Assembly: GCA_023268155.1 (NCBI GenBank)
Contig: JALNKM010000001.1
Coordinates: 310,001-374,000, forward strand
Direction: 5' to 3'
DNA length: 64,000 bases
Source: Candidatus Geocrenenecus huangii
Lineage (GTDB): Archaea; Thermoproteota; Nitrososphaeria_A; Caldarchaeales; Wolframiiraptoraceae
Numbering within the stretch: the stretch's first letter is position 1; every line of letters begins with the position of its first letter. Under the pieces are notes generated by a model. It saw only the letters and a list, made by a program, of their open reading frames with translations. It did not search any database and was not told where the DNA came from. This document shows positions 42,960 through 52,125 of this stretch, piece by piece. The position numbers and the translations under genes are program-made.

Positions 42960-44551
42960 TGGTTATCGAGCCTCTTGCTTACATATGGCCCATCACGAAT
43001 GTATCCTCTCCTATAATAATATTCTCTAACTCCTACTCCGCTAATTACAGCAATCTTTTTTACTCCAAGTTCCACTGATGCTATCTCTTCCGCCTTGGCT
43101 AGAAGTCTCGATCCATAACCTTTATGCTGCCACGAGTCTTCCGACCTATGCTTGACCGGGGACATTTTACCATATACGTGAAGTTCTCTAATTATTGCCG
43201 CATTCTCTAATTCTTTTCTCAATGCTTTAGATGGTAGCCTGAGTCTAATAAACCCGATCAAAGCGTCGGTAACGGGATCTTCATAGGATATGAAGTACTC
43301 AATTCCTTGAGATGCCTTATACTTTAGAATGCTTAGTCTTATATTTTCTTGATTTATCTCTATTCCCATTCTAGTCTTTCTACCAACTTCTCTACACCTA
43401 ATACATCTACAGCTTAATCCAAGGCTCTCCAAGTATTGTTCAATTCTTTCTCTAAGATTCCCTATCTTGTTTCCATCTATAGTTATCTGTAAAGGTATTT
43501 CTCTCTGGACACGCTGTATCCTGACGTATGGAGGGGTTTCAAGAAGCCACTCGGCTAGAAGTTTTACGAGAACATCCTCTGGATATGGTCTGTATTCTTT
43601 CCTCTTCCATAATTCGTATAAACCTGTGTCTGGAAGTACTAGAGTAGGATAGATCTTAATGAGGTCTGGTCTAAACCTACTATCTCTCCACATAATGCGG
43701 TATATCTCCAAGTCTTTCTCATAGCTTGACCCTGGAAGATTAGGCATTAAATGGTATCCAACTTTGAATCCTAGATCTTTGAGGACCTGTGTAGCTTCAA
43801 CGACGTCCTCTATTGTGTGGCCTCTATTAACTAGTTTATAGATTTCATCGTCTAGTGTCTGTACGCCCAACTCAACTCTTGTTACTCCCAATTCAAGGAG
43901 CTTGTTTGCTTGAGTTTGTTTCGCCCAGTCAGGTCTCGTCTCAACAGTAATACCTGAAACTCTAGTAGACGCTTTCTCTGCTATCTCTAATGCTTCCTCA
44001 AAGCATCTAGAATTAAACCTATTCAATGCATCTAGGCATCTCTTCACAAACCATCTCTGGAATCCCTGCGGCATCGCATTAAACGTTCCACCTATAAATA
44101 TCAATTCAACTTTGTCCACTCTATGTCCAAGCCTCTCTAGCTTATTGACTTGGCTCAAGACTTGAAGATATGGGTCGTATCCTGCTTTCGAAGCATTCTC
44201 CACGGATTCTTCTCTACCTGTATAGCTTCTAGGGCTACTTTTTCCTCCAGGGCAGTATATGCATCCGCCATGGGGGCACTCGTATATAGGTGCAACAACA
44301 GTTATTACTGTTACTCCAGATATGAGCCTCGTAGGTTTTTTCGAAATCTTCTTCCTAACTTCTTCAAGTAGCTCAGCCGGCGCATTATCAAGAATCTCTA
44401 TATTTGATGGGACCTTAATGAGTTTGTATTCTTGAGATACTTTGAGCTTAACGTTCTCTATATCTTTCATACTAGCTTTCTTCATGGAGGCTATCTGTAG
44501 AGCCATCTTTCTGCAAGCTTCACGGTACTGGTCGCTGAAGGTCATCTGCAT
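42956..44551 (-). CDS. elp3: Elp3 tRNA wobble-uridine carboxymethylation enzyme (radical SAM + acetyltransferase)
   Basis: 531 residues, the normal archaeal length; start may be ATG 44545. The N-terminal TRLISGVTVITVVAPIYECPHGGCIYCPGG gives the Elp3 4Fe-4S loop (C-x4-C-x2-C with a preceding YKCPHGxCxxCPGG style), then FIGGTFNA, ETRPDW, LGVTRVELGVQTLDD and YHLMPNLPGSS. A zinc-type CRCIRCREVG connects to the GNAT domain, ending WQHKGYGSRLLAKAEEIA and REYYYRRGY. It modifies U34 of tRNAs with acetyl-CoA. Confidence 0.95.
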   Translation of the reverse strand: MQMTFSDQYREACRKMALQIASMKKASMKDIENVKLKVSQEYKLIKVPSNIEILDNAPAELLEEVRKKISKKPTRLISGVTVITVVAPIYECPHGGCIYCPGGKSSPRSYTGREESVENASKAGYDPYLQVLSQVNKLERLGHRVDKVELIFIGGTFNAMPQGFQRWFVKRCLDALNRFNSRCFEEALEIAEKASTRVSGITVETRPDWAKQTQANKLLELGVTRVELGVQTLDDEIYKLVNRGHTIEDVVEATQVLKDLGFKVGYHLMPNLPGSSYEKDLEIYRIMWRDSRFRPDLIKIYPTLVLPDTGLYELWKRKEYRPYPEDVLVKLLAEWLLETPPYVRIQRVQREIPLQITIDGNKIGNLRERIEQYLESLGLSCRCIRCREVGRKTRMGIEINQENIRLSILKYKASQGIEYFISYEDPVTDALIGFIRLRLPSKALRKELENAAIIRELHVYGKMSPVKHRSEDSWQHKGYGSRLLAKAEEIASVELGVKKIAVISGVGVREYYYRRGYIRDGPYVSKRLDNQ

Positions 44552-44648
44552 CGTCTACACCATTCACTCATATTTAGTTTAACCTCTATATATTAGTCAT
44601 CTCTCAGAAGAATGTCTAGACGACACAACATATCGAATTGGAGAATAG

Positions 44649-45686
44649 CTACCTGCTTCTCCTATTCGTGATTTCTTCGATTAACGCTGGCACCGCTTCT
44701 CTATAGTCTGCAACTATGCCATAATCTGCATTCTCAAAGATGGGTGCTTCGGGGTCATTATTTATCGCTACAACTATTCCAGCCTCACGTATACCGAAAA
44801 GATGCTGCGCCGCTCCAGAGATCCCTACAGCTATATAGAGAGATGCTTTCACGGACTTCCCTGTTTGGCCCACCTGTCTCTCATGCGGTATCCACCCAGC
44901 ATCTACCGCTTTCCTAGATCCCGCAACAACTCCACCGACCAACTCAGCTAGCTTCTCAAGTAGTTTGAATCCTTCAGGCGAGCCTAGCCCTCTACCCCCT
45001 GAAACTATTATCTCAGCTTTCTCTATCGGGACCTCTTCGACCTTTACTTCCTCGCTTGAGATCAGTTTTATCCTAGGTGGAGGCACATCTACTTTCTCTT
45101 CGATGAGTTCTCCTCTTCTAGAAACGTCTCTAGAAGGAAGCTTGAAGACGTTCGGTCTTACAGTTGATAGTTGCGGTCTCCTTTCAGGTGCTCTTATATG
45201 TGCTAGCAGGGTTGCGCCGAACGGCGGCCTGATCATTATCAAGTCTCTGGTATTCACATCTACGTCGAAGTCCGTGCAGTCTGCCGTTATCCCAGCTCTC
45301 AATATATTGGCTACGTAGGGTATCATCTCACGTCCTCTAAGTGTTCCAGCCGCTAGAATAATCTCAGGCTTATACTTTCTAACTAGAGATATTAGAGTCT
45401 CAGCATAGACTTCGGGGGTATAGGTTGATAGAGCAGGATCGTCTACGTAGATAACTTCATCTGCTCCATAATATATCGGCTCTCTAACAAGGTGCCTAAT
45501 ATTGTGTCCGAGCATTACTCCTACAAGCTTTGCCTTGATCTTGTCAGCTATCATTCTACCTGGATTTAGAAGTTGGAGAGATGCTTCATTCACTTCTCCA
45601 TCAAAGGTCTCTACAAATATCCATACACCACGCCATTCATCCTTGATTATGAGATCCCATTCTGGACAGATCCCCGCCGTACTCAT
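44649..45686 (-). CDS. etfA: Electron transfer flavoprotein alpha subunit
   Basis: 345 residues from ATG 45686, which overlaps the etfB stop as ATGA; the frame is open 14 codons further but inside etfB. The N-terminal WRGVWIFVETFDGEVNEASLQLL and the central RPPFGATLLAHIRAPERRPQLSTVRPNVF are typical. The C-terminal FAD domain carries AEIIVSGGRGLGSPEGFKLLEKLAELVGGVVAGSRKAVDAGWIPHERQVGQTGKSVKASLYIAVGISGAAQHLFGI in outline. With EtfB it passes electrons between dehydrogenases and a quinone or ferredoxin. No acyl-CoA dehydrogenase or FixC/X is adjacent. Confidence 0.93.
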   Translation of the reverse strand: MSTAGICPEWDLIIKDEWRGVWIFVETFDGEVNEASLQLLNPGRMIADKIKAKLVGVMLGHNIRHLVREPIYYGADEVIYVDDPALSTYTPEVYAETLISLVRKYKPEIILAAGTLRGREMIPYVANILRAGITADCTDFDVDVNTRDLIMIRPPFGATLLAHIRAPERRPQLSTVRPNVFKLPSRDVSRRGELIEEKVDVPPPRIKLISSEEVKVEEVPIEKAEIIVSGGRGLGSPEGFKLLEKLAELVGGVVAGSRKAVDAGWIPHERQVGQTGKSVKASLYIAVGISGAAQHLFGIREAGIVVAINNDPEAPIFENADYGIVADYREAVPALIEEITNRRSR

Positions 45687-46486
45687 ACTATCTTCAACCC
45701 CTCCTCTACAAGCTTGTCTACAAGCCATTTCACAGCCGTTTTAACATCTTGACCATCGAATTTCTGTTTCTTTCTCGGCACGGATGGTGTAGCGATAGAT
45801 TTCTCAACTCTAGTCGGTGAACCTCTTAGACCTATGCATTCTCTAGTCAATCCGAGCTCATTGTTTGTCCATACCTCTATGCAGTTCTCCATCTTAGCTT
45901 TAAGCTTGTAGGATAACTTGACAGACCTAGGCTCATTGCTCTTCATAGCTACGACTAGTAGGCATGGGATTGGAAGCTCATATACTTCTATCCTCTTCTC
46001 GAGTTTTCTCTTCACTTTAACTACCCCATTTAGATACTCAACATCGGTAACATAGTAGATGTAGGGAATTCTCAGCCATGAAGCCGTCTGTGCACCTATA
46101 TGTGCCGTAGAGCTATCTATGGTTTCTTGACCGAAGACTAGTATATCGAATGGTTTCAGTCTTTCTATTGCTTTCGATAAAGTATATGAAGTGGCGAGCG
46201 TATCTGCTCCAGCGAATACTCTATCGGTTACTAGTATGGCCCTATCAACACCCATCCCTATGATGAATTCTAACCCAGCTCTAGCAGATGTTGGAGCCAT
46301 GGAGATTGCTGTAACAGTTCCACCATATCTTTCTTTTAGTTGTAGAGCCAGTTCAACAGCATTCAAATCATGAGGATTAATTATGCTCGGTATACCTTCT
46401 CTAATCAATGTCCCCGTCTTAGGATCAATATTTACTACCTGAGTATTGGGAACCCATTTGACAGCTACTACAATATTCAAACTCAT
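45683..46486 (-). CDS. etfB: Electron transfer flavoprotein beta subunit
   Basis: 267 residues, complete. NIVVAVKWVPNTQVVNIDPKTGTLIREGIPSIINPHDLNAVELALQLKE is the FixA/EtfB start; VTAISMAPTSARAGLEFIIGMGVDRAILVTDRVFAGADTLATSYTLSKAI and DILVFGQETIDSSTAHIGAQTASWL follow as expected; PRKKQKFDG lies near the end. It is the first gene of the etfB-etfA pair, with the 4-base overlap showing translational coupling. Confidence 0.95.
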   Translation of the reverse strand: MSLNIVVAVKWVPNTQVVNIDPKTGTLIREGIPSIINPHDLNAVELALQLKERYGGTVTAISMAPTSARAGLEFIIGMGVDRAILVTDRVFAGADTLATSYTLSKAIERLKPFDILVFGQETIDSSTAHIGAQTASWLRIPYIYYVTDVEYLNGVVKVKRKLEKRIEVYELPIPCLLVVAMKSNEPRSVKLSYKLKAKMENCIEVWTNNELGLTRECIGLRGSPTRVEKSIATPSVPRKKQKFDGQDVKTAVKWLVDKLVEEGLKIV

Positions 46487-47206
46487 ATCTTTCGCCTAGA
46501 ATAATGTAAAAAAGAAGAAAATAAAGATTAAGACATTAAACAGTATAGACTACAGCCGACATAAATTATTAAAACTCTTCATTCTTCCATGACCTTTAAT
46601 GAGTCTAGATGCTTCCACGATAAAAAGTTATTAGAGCATGTTTTCTGTTTTGTTTACAAGGATCCACATAGAACTTTTTCATATAACGTTGTTCCTTAAT
46701 TACTCAGGTCAAGTCCTCACTTATGATATGCGCCTAGAATATGCGGAGACAGGATATTATAGCTCGTCCTTTAATTTTTATATTTGTATCATCACCTAAT
46801 TTCGCTCTTTGGAGAAGATAATAATGTTCTCAACCATTTGAAGAACGTTTATGGCTCTATAATGAGAAAATGAAAACCTGGAATTATTCAACTATTCATC
46901 TTTCCCCTCGTATCGGAGATGTTTATCCTAGTGCATCAAAATATACGAATAGAAATTGTGTAATTTATCATGATGTCTATAAAAAGATTCTCGACCTCTC
47001 TCACCTCACACTTTCAAAATCTTCAAAGGATGAATATATTATGCAAGATGTAAGAAGCTCGTAATAATCCATTTACCATTATTTAGAGTCTAACGTTTCA
47101 AAGTTTTTCATGTAATAGGATAGTGTCCGCATCTTGATGAAACAAAAGAACCTATAAAAAAACTATATGCTTAAGTTCTAGATATGCGCATCATGTAATA
47201 CAGAGG
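46487..47206. other. Long intergenic region
   Basis: About 720 AT-rich bases between divergent genes. A 64-codon frame at 46870-47064 has mixed composition (many Ser, Tyr) and no ribosome site, and I do not accept it. CCTATAAAAAAAC at 47152-47164 is a likely TATA element for the following rightward gene. No RNA gene recognised. Confidence 0.45.
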
Positions 47207-47215
47207 TTGAGAATT

Positions 47216-47536
47216 TTGAGTGAGGGTGTAAGATATTGGAAATTTACATGTAACCGAGAGATCGAGGAAGAATGTTTCCAGAAGAAGCTGGTAGGAGCTC
47301 CCGCAAGAATGTGGAAAGAGGTTAAAGAAGTCAAGAAAGGAGATATAATCTTCCTCCACAACATTGATACAGATATTCTCCACGGGCCGTTTATCGCTGG
47401 CACTGAAGGTACAATGAACATAGATCCCTATGCTTTAGGGAGGAAGAACCCCTCTCAAGTGAAAATCGAATGGGTAAACCTCTCCAAGATCACAGAGCCT
47501 CTAAGAAATTCCCATTCCTTGAAAGAAAAACACTAA
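47216..47536 (+). CDS. Small DCD/EVE-like (PUA-superfamily-type) domain protein
   Basis: 106 codons from TTG 47216, nine bases after GAGG; TTG 47207 is in frame too. The text YWKFTCNREIEEECFQKKLVGAP (residues ~8-30) and KKGDIIFLHNIDTDILHGPFIAGTEG (~42-68) follows the plant DCD domain, whose hallmarks are an N-terminal FxCNxxTxxECxxxxLFGxP and then PGLxLFLYNxxxxxLxGIFEA. EVE/PUA-like RNA-binding folds share part of this pattern. The ending is basic and polar. Probably binds RNA, protein or a small ligand; assignment by motif only. Confidence 0.55.
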   Translation: MSEGVRYWKFTCNREIEEECFQKKLVGAPARMWKEVKEVKKGDIIFLHNIDTDILHGPFIAGTEGTMNIDPYALGRKNPSQVKIEWVNLSKITEPLRNSHSLKEKH

Positions 47537-48011
47537 GTCTTAGTAATGATGAAGGAAAAATAATTCTTGATTCATTACAGATAGAGTAGAAGACCTCGGA
47601 GAGGGCCTGTCTCTGGACTTTTCAAATTCCTGAGCATCGACTTAACTCTGCCCGAACTCTTAGATTCATACTTTTTTCTTTGAGAGATTTTCTGAACTTA
47701 AAAATCTGACCGATACAATAAAGAACACGGAGGATGGCGTCGTCATCTCTGAATCTAATATTGCAATAACTATGAGGGGTTGAAAAATAGCATGTAGTAA
47801 GAAGAGATGAAACATTCTTCTAGGAAGTGAGACAAATCATTAACATCCAGGAAAATATGAAAAGATGTGCTGGCCAACCTATTTTAATCTCTCAAACAGC
47901 TCTGGACTCATTCAGTATTCGGTATACCTTCTTGTAAGTATCATGCCATCAATGGAGTTGTCAAGCAGTAAAAACAAAGTCCTCACCTGCTAAACACTAA
48001 TCAAGTCTTGG
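47537..48011. other. Intergenic region
   Basis: About 475 bases between convergent genes. I see no gene, RNA or repeat in it. Confidence 0.45.
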
Positions 48012-48956
48012 TCATTTAAAAGATGGAATTATTTCTTTAGCAAATATCTCAGCATTTTTCAAATCTTTATCGAAAAGGAAGTGCGGTATGAAGTATGTTA
48101 TACCTAGATCTGCGTACTTCTGAATCTTCTCAATGCATTCATCGACATCTCCTGAAATAATTTTACGTAGAAAGGTTTCCACAGTCGATCTTTTCACTTT
48201 GTAGATATTAGTGTCCTTAATGAATTTTGAGGCTTTTTCTCTTATCTCATTTTCATTTCCTATAATGGCAAATCCATGCCACGTCTTCTTGATCTCATTA
48301 AAGTTTCTATTTACTTCTGCGCACCTCTCCTCTAATAGTTTGAGCTTCTCTTCGCATTCCTCAATACTTAGATTATTGAGGTTCGCATAGTCTGCATGTT
48401 TTGCGGTCACTCTTAGTAACCTGCTGCCACTACCGCCGATCCAGATCGGAGGATATGGTTTCTGAATAGGCTTCGGATATGAGACCAGGCCTTTAACCTT
48501 ATAATATTTTCCATTGAAATAAACTTTCTCACTAGTCCATATAGATTTTATCAGTTCAACTGCCTCGTCGAGTTGTTCTATCCTTATCTTCGCATTCGGG
48601 AAAGGTATTCCATAAGCATCAAATTCATCCTTAAACCAGCCTGCACCTATAGCAAAATCCAGCCTCCCATTACTTACTACATCGACTGTCGCAGCAATCT
48701 TAGCTAAGATCGCGGGATTCCTATAAGAGTTGCATGTAACCATGATCCCTAGTCTTAGGGTGGAGGATTCGTTTACTAGAATAGAAAGAGTAGTCCATGG
48801 TTCAAGGATATTAAATCCAGATCCTGCATACATAGGATAGAAATGGTCATAGAGCCAAGCTGAGCTATATCCTAGCTCTTCGACCTTTCTCCAATTCTTT
48901 CTTAAAGCATGATAGTCGTATTCTTCAAGCCAGAGCTGAACACCGAACTCGACCAT
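48012..48956 (-). CDS. Luciferase-like (LLM) F420/FMN-dependent oxidoreductase
   Basis: 314 residues from ATG 48956 (ATG 48974 is an in-frame alternative). Barrel landmarks of F420-dependent LLM enzymes: EFGVQLWLEEYDY, LGYSSAWLYDHF, LEPWTTLSILVNESSTLRLGIMVTCNSYRNPAILAKIAATVDVVSNGRLDFAIGAGW in outline, PKPIQKPYPPIWIGGSGSRLLRVTAKHADYANL. The C-terminal part ends YADLGITYFIPHF. This is the group with F420-dependent tetrahydromethanopterin reductase and alcohol dehydrogenases. The substrate is unknown. Confidence 0.88.
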   Translation of the reverse strand: MVEFGVQLWLEEYDYHALRKNWRKVEELGYSSAWLYDHFYPMYAGSGFNILEPWTTLSILVNESSTLRLGIMVTCNSYRNPAILAKIAATVDVVSNGRLDFAIGAGWFKDEFDAYGIPFPNAKIRIEQLDEAVELIKSIWTSEKVYFNGKYYKVKGLVSYPKPIQKPYPPIWIGGSGSRLLRVTAKHADYANLNNLSIEECEEKLKLLEERCAEVNRNFNEIKKTWHGFAIIGNENEIREKASKFIKDTNIYKVKRSTVETFLRKIISGDVDECIEKIQKYADLGITYFIPHFLFDKDLKNAEIFAKEIIPSFK

Positions 48957-48974
48957 CGAGCAATATAAAACCAT

Positions 48975-49318
48975 GCATACATTTAAACATAATCATCAAT
49001 ACTTCAAGAGTAAACATAAGGGATAATCCCGTATATTTCCGGCCAGATTACATGTTTTCTCTAACGATACTCTCTTGTTTGGTTAGAGCTTCACAGAAAT
49101 ATATTAGCATCGTAGAGATATGTTAAAGCTTCCATAACTTATTGCAGCTATCCCACCAATTTCTTTTCACTTGAGGAATATTTATCAGAGGGGGTTCCGA
49201 TCTTAAGACTGGGTTAACATATGCCGATAATGCTTCTTAACAGGTTGAAAGTAAGCAAGAGAATCTCAAGGAGCTTTGCAGGCGGTGAGAATACTGGTAA
49301 GTCTTGGAGGTGAATCAG
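48975..49318. other. Intergenic region
   Basis: About 345 bases between divergent genes; nothing recognised beyond likely promoters. Confidence 0.4.
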
Positions 49319-50757
49319 GTGGAAAGATATCTCATGTATATTGGCGGAGAGTGGGTTGAGGCAAGTAGTAAGGAGTACCTTGGTGTTAAAAATCCAGCGA
49401 TGGAAGAAGTTTTCGCCGAGGTCCCGTCTGCAGGAGCAGAGGATGTTGATCAAGCGTCCAAGCCGCTCATAAGGCATTTAAGGAGTGGTCTGAGACATCG
49501 CTGGATGAGCGTAGAAGTCTTTTTCGCAGAGCAGCTGACATAGTTGAGAAACGTGCTGAAGAAATAGCGAAGCATCTCACATTAGAGCAGGGAAAACCAT
49601 TCAAGCAGGCAGTCAACGAGGTAATTAACGCTGCTTACGCTCTCAAATACTTCTCAGAAGAAATTTTCAGAGTCTATGGACAGGTTATTCCTCTACCTGA
49701 CAAGGGTTATGATAGCATAGTCATCTGGCAGCCTGTTGGAGTTGTCGCCTCAATAACTCCCTGGAACTACCCCGTCCAACTTTTATCTTGGAAGGTTGGG
49801 GCAGCGCTAGCCGCTGGATGTACCATTGTTGCGAAGCCCCCATCGTATACGCCTATTTCACCTATAAAGTTCATTGAAAGCCTGGCTGATGCAGGAGCAC
49901 CGAAAGGCATAGTGAATATAGTTACTGGCTCGGCGAGAAATGTGGGCGAGACCCTAGTAGCTCACCCACTAGTACGAAAGGTGGCCTTCACGGGGTCAAC
50001 TGAGGTAGGCAAGAGAATTATGAGTCTGGCAGCTCAAGGTTTAAAGAGACTTACGTTAGAGCTTGGAAATCAGACTCCAATGCTCGTCTTCAGGGATGCG
50101 GATTTAGATCTTGCAGTTAAAGGAGCTGTTAGAAGGTCATTTAGGAATATGGGTCAGATATGCAATTCCGTGAATAGGATTTACGTAGAGAAGAGCATAT
50201 ATAATGATTTCTTGGAGAAATTCGTTAAAGAAACCAAGAAGCTTAGGATCGATGATCCATTCGACCCTAATACAGATTTAGGTCCCATGGCTAATAGTGA
50301 AGTATTAAGTAAAGTAATAGAGCACGTCAATGACGCAGTTAACAAGGGGGCGAAATTGCTCTACGGAGGCAAAAGACCCGATGGCCAGTTATTCCGCAGA
50401 GATTACTGGTATGAGCCAACAATACTATCTAACACCACCTATGAGATAAAGGTGATGAGTGAAGAGACTTTTGGACCCGTTGTCGGCGTAATGGCATTTG
50501 AATCAATTGAACAAGCCATAGAATGAGCTAATCAAACAGAGTATGGGCTTGTCGCATATGTTTACACTATGAATCTTAAGACCGCTAGAGAAGTTGCCCG
50601 CAAACTTGAATTCGGAAGCATAGGGGTTAACAATGTTGATGTCACTTCGGTTGAGGCTCCGTATCCCGCTTGGAAAGAAAGTTGGGTTGGACACGAGCTT
50701 GGCAGAATTGGATTGATGCAGTACCTAGAACCGAAGCACATAAAAATTCATTACTAA
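49319..50757 (+). pseudogene. Aldehyde dehydrogenase (succinate-semialdehyde dehydrogenase-like), broken by a frameshift and a stop
   Basis: GTG 49319 follows GGAGGTGA and opens YLMYIGGEWVEASSKEYLGVKNPAMEEVFAEVPSA. Near 49453-49458 one base is missing: the family text QAAHKAFKEWSETSLDERRSLFRRAADIVEKRAEEIAKHLTLEQGKP continues in the next frame. It then runs through ITPWNYPVQ, the NAD-site FTGSTEVGK, LELGNQTPML and the catalytic-Cys box GQICNS to a TGA at 50524-50526, where Arg or Trp is expected (AIE-x-ANQTEYGL). The remaining ~75 codons complete the protein to 50757. Two separate lesions argue for a true pseudogene; sequencing error is possible for one. Confidence 0.85.
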
Positions 50758-50853
50758 GACTTAAACCACTAAAGCCGTGAGTCAATAAGGGTGAATAATA
50801 TCTAGTGGAGATTCTATTCAAAAATCTCGGATGGGCCTCCATATGTTTTCGAA

Positions 50854-50862
50854 ACTTTAAAT
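50854..50862 (+). promoter_or_regulatory. TATA box for the thioredoxin reductase-like gene
   Basis: CTTTAAATA, about 27-33 bases before ATG 50887, implying a leaderless mRNA and supporting that start over TTG 50875. Confidence 0.5.
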
Positions 50863-50886
50863 AAATGTACAACTTTGAAATGGTTG

Positions 50887-51834
50887 ATGAATGCATACAA
50901 AACATATGATGTGATAATTCTCGGTTCAGGACCGGCTGGATGCACTGCTGCAATATATACTGCTAGAGCTGGGCTAAAGACGTTGGTAATAGCTGGAGCC
51001 GCTTCGGGCGGGCAACTCATGAAAACTACGCTTGTTGAGAATTTTCCAGGATTTCCTGAAGGTATCATGGGGCCTGATCTGATGTTTAACATGATGAAGC
51101 AGGCTGAGAAATTTGGTGCAGAGATAATTCATGAAAATGCAACTCATGTGGATTTTTCCTCAAGACCGTTCATGATCTCCGTTGAGGGGGAGGTATTTAG
51201 AGGGTTATCGGTTATAATTGCGACTGGCGCATCCCCTAAGTGGCTTGGACTGCAATCGGAGCAAAGATTAGTAGGAAGAGGCGTGTCGAGTTGTGCTCCC
51301 TGTGATGCCCCACTTTTTAGGGGAGCTAAAAACCTTGTGGTTGTCGGAGGTGGGGATAGCGCTGTAGAATATGCCTTGTTCTGCGCTAATATAGCTCAGG
51401 AAGTTACTCTAATACATAGGAGGGATAGATTTAGAGCATCAAAGATCCTGCAGGACAGACTATTTTCTGAGCCGAGAATCAAGATTTTGTTGAATAGCGT
51501 AGTTGAGGATATAATCGGTCAGGAAAAAGTTGAAGGTGTAATTGTTAGAAACCTAGTAAGCAACGAGCGCTGGAGAATTGACTGCGACGCCGTCTTCATA
51601 GCAATAGGCTATAAGCCTGAGACGGAGATATTTAGAGGCTGGCTTCAACTTGATGAAGAAGGTTACATAATGACAAGGAATTTCGTTAAAACTGGTGTTG
51701 ACGGTGTTTTCGCCGCTGGCGAGGTCATGGATAAGCTCTATAGGCAGGCCATATCTTCCGCAGGATTTGGATGCATGGCAGCGTTGGAGGCAATAAAATA
51801 CGTTGAGATGATTAAATCCCAAGATCGTATTTAA
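50887..51834 (+). CDS. trxB: Thioredoxin reductase-like flavoprotein
   Basis: 315 residues from ATG 50887. FAD motif VIILGSGPAGCTAAIYTARAG, GGQLMKTTLVENFPGFPEGIMGPDLM, the redox pair CAPCD (Cys-x2-Cys), the NADPH motif VVVGGGDSAVEYALF and HRRDRFRAS, then GVFAAGEVMDKLYRQAISSAGFGCMAALEA (usual text has AAGDV, here AAGEV). It reduces thioredoxin or glutaredoxin-like proteins with NADPH. No thioredoxin gene is adjacent. Confidence 0.93.
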   Translation: MNAYKTYDVIILGSGPAGCTAAIYTARAGLKTLVIAGAASGGQLMKTTLVENFPGFPEGIMGPDLMFNMMKQAEKFGAEIIHENATHVDFSSRPFMISVEGEVFRGLSVIIATGASPKWLGLQSEQRLVGRGVSSCAPCDAPLFRGAKNLVVVGGGDSAVEYALFCANIAQEVTLIHRRDRFRASKILQDRLFSEPRIKILLNSVVEDIIGQEKVEGVIVRNLVSNERWRIDCDAVFIAIGYKPETEIFRGWLQLDEEGYIMTRNFVKTGVDGVFAAGEVMDKLYRQAISSAGFGCMAALEAIKYVEMIKSQDRI

Positions 51835-52125
51835 TAGTTATCCTCATGTTACTCTGCTCGACAATATAGGCTGAGAAGAAACTTCATTCATTATCAATTA
51901 TCGACTATACATCGCCATGTGAATACTGTTATACGTTATGCATGGCTAGAGTATGTTCCTTAACACCACCCCTCTATCTTATACACGTCTTGATATTCCT
52001 TTAAGTGTTCAACCCTAATTCACGGAACATCTCGATCACCACTACTTTCCTTCCAAACACAAATAACATAGTTCTGGTGTGTAGATATGGACACTTTTTA
52101 AGAGCGTAGCAACAATATATCGAGT

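Noticed and set aside
46870-47064. 64-codon frame in the long intergenic region
   Set aside because: No ribosome site, unusual composition, no operon context.
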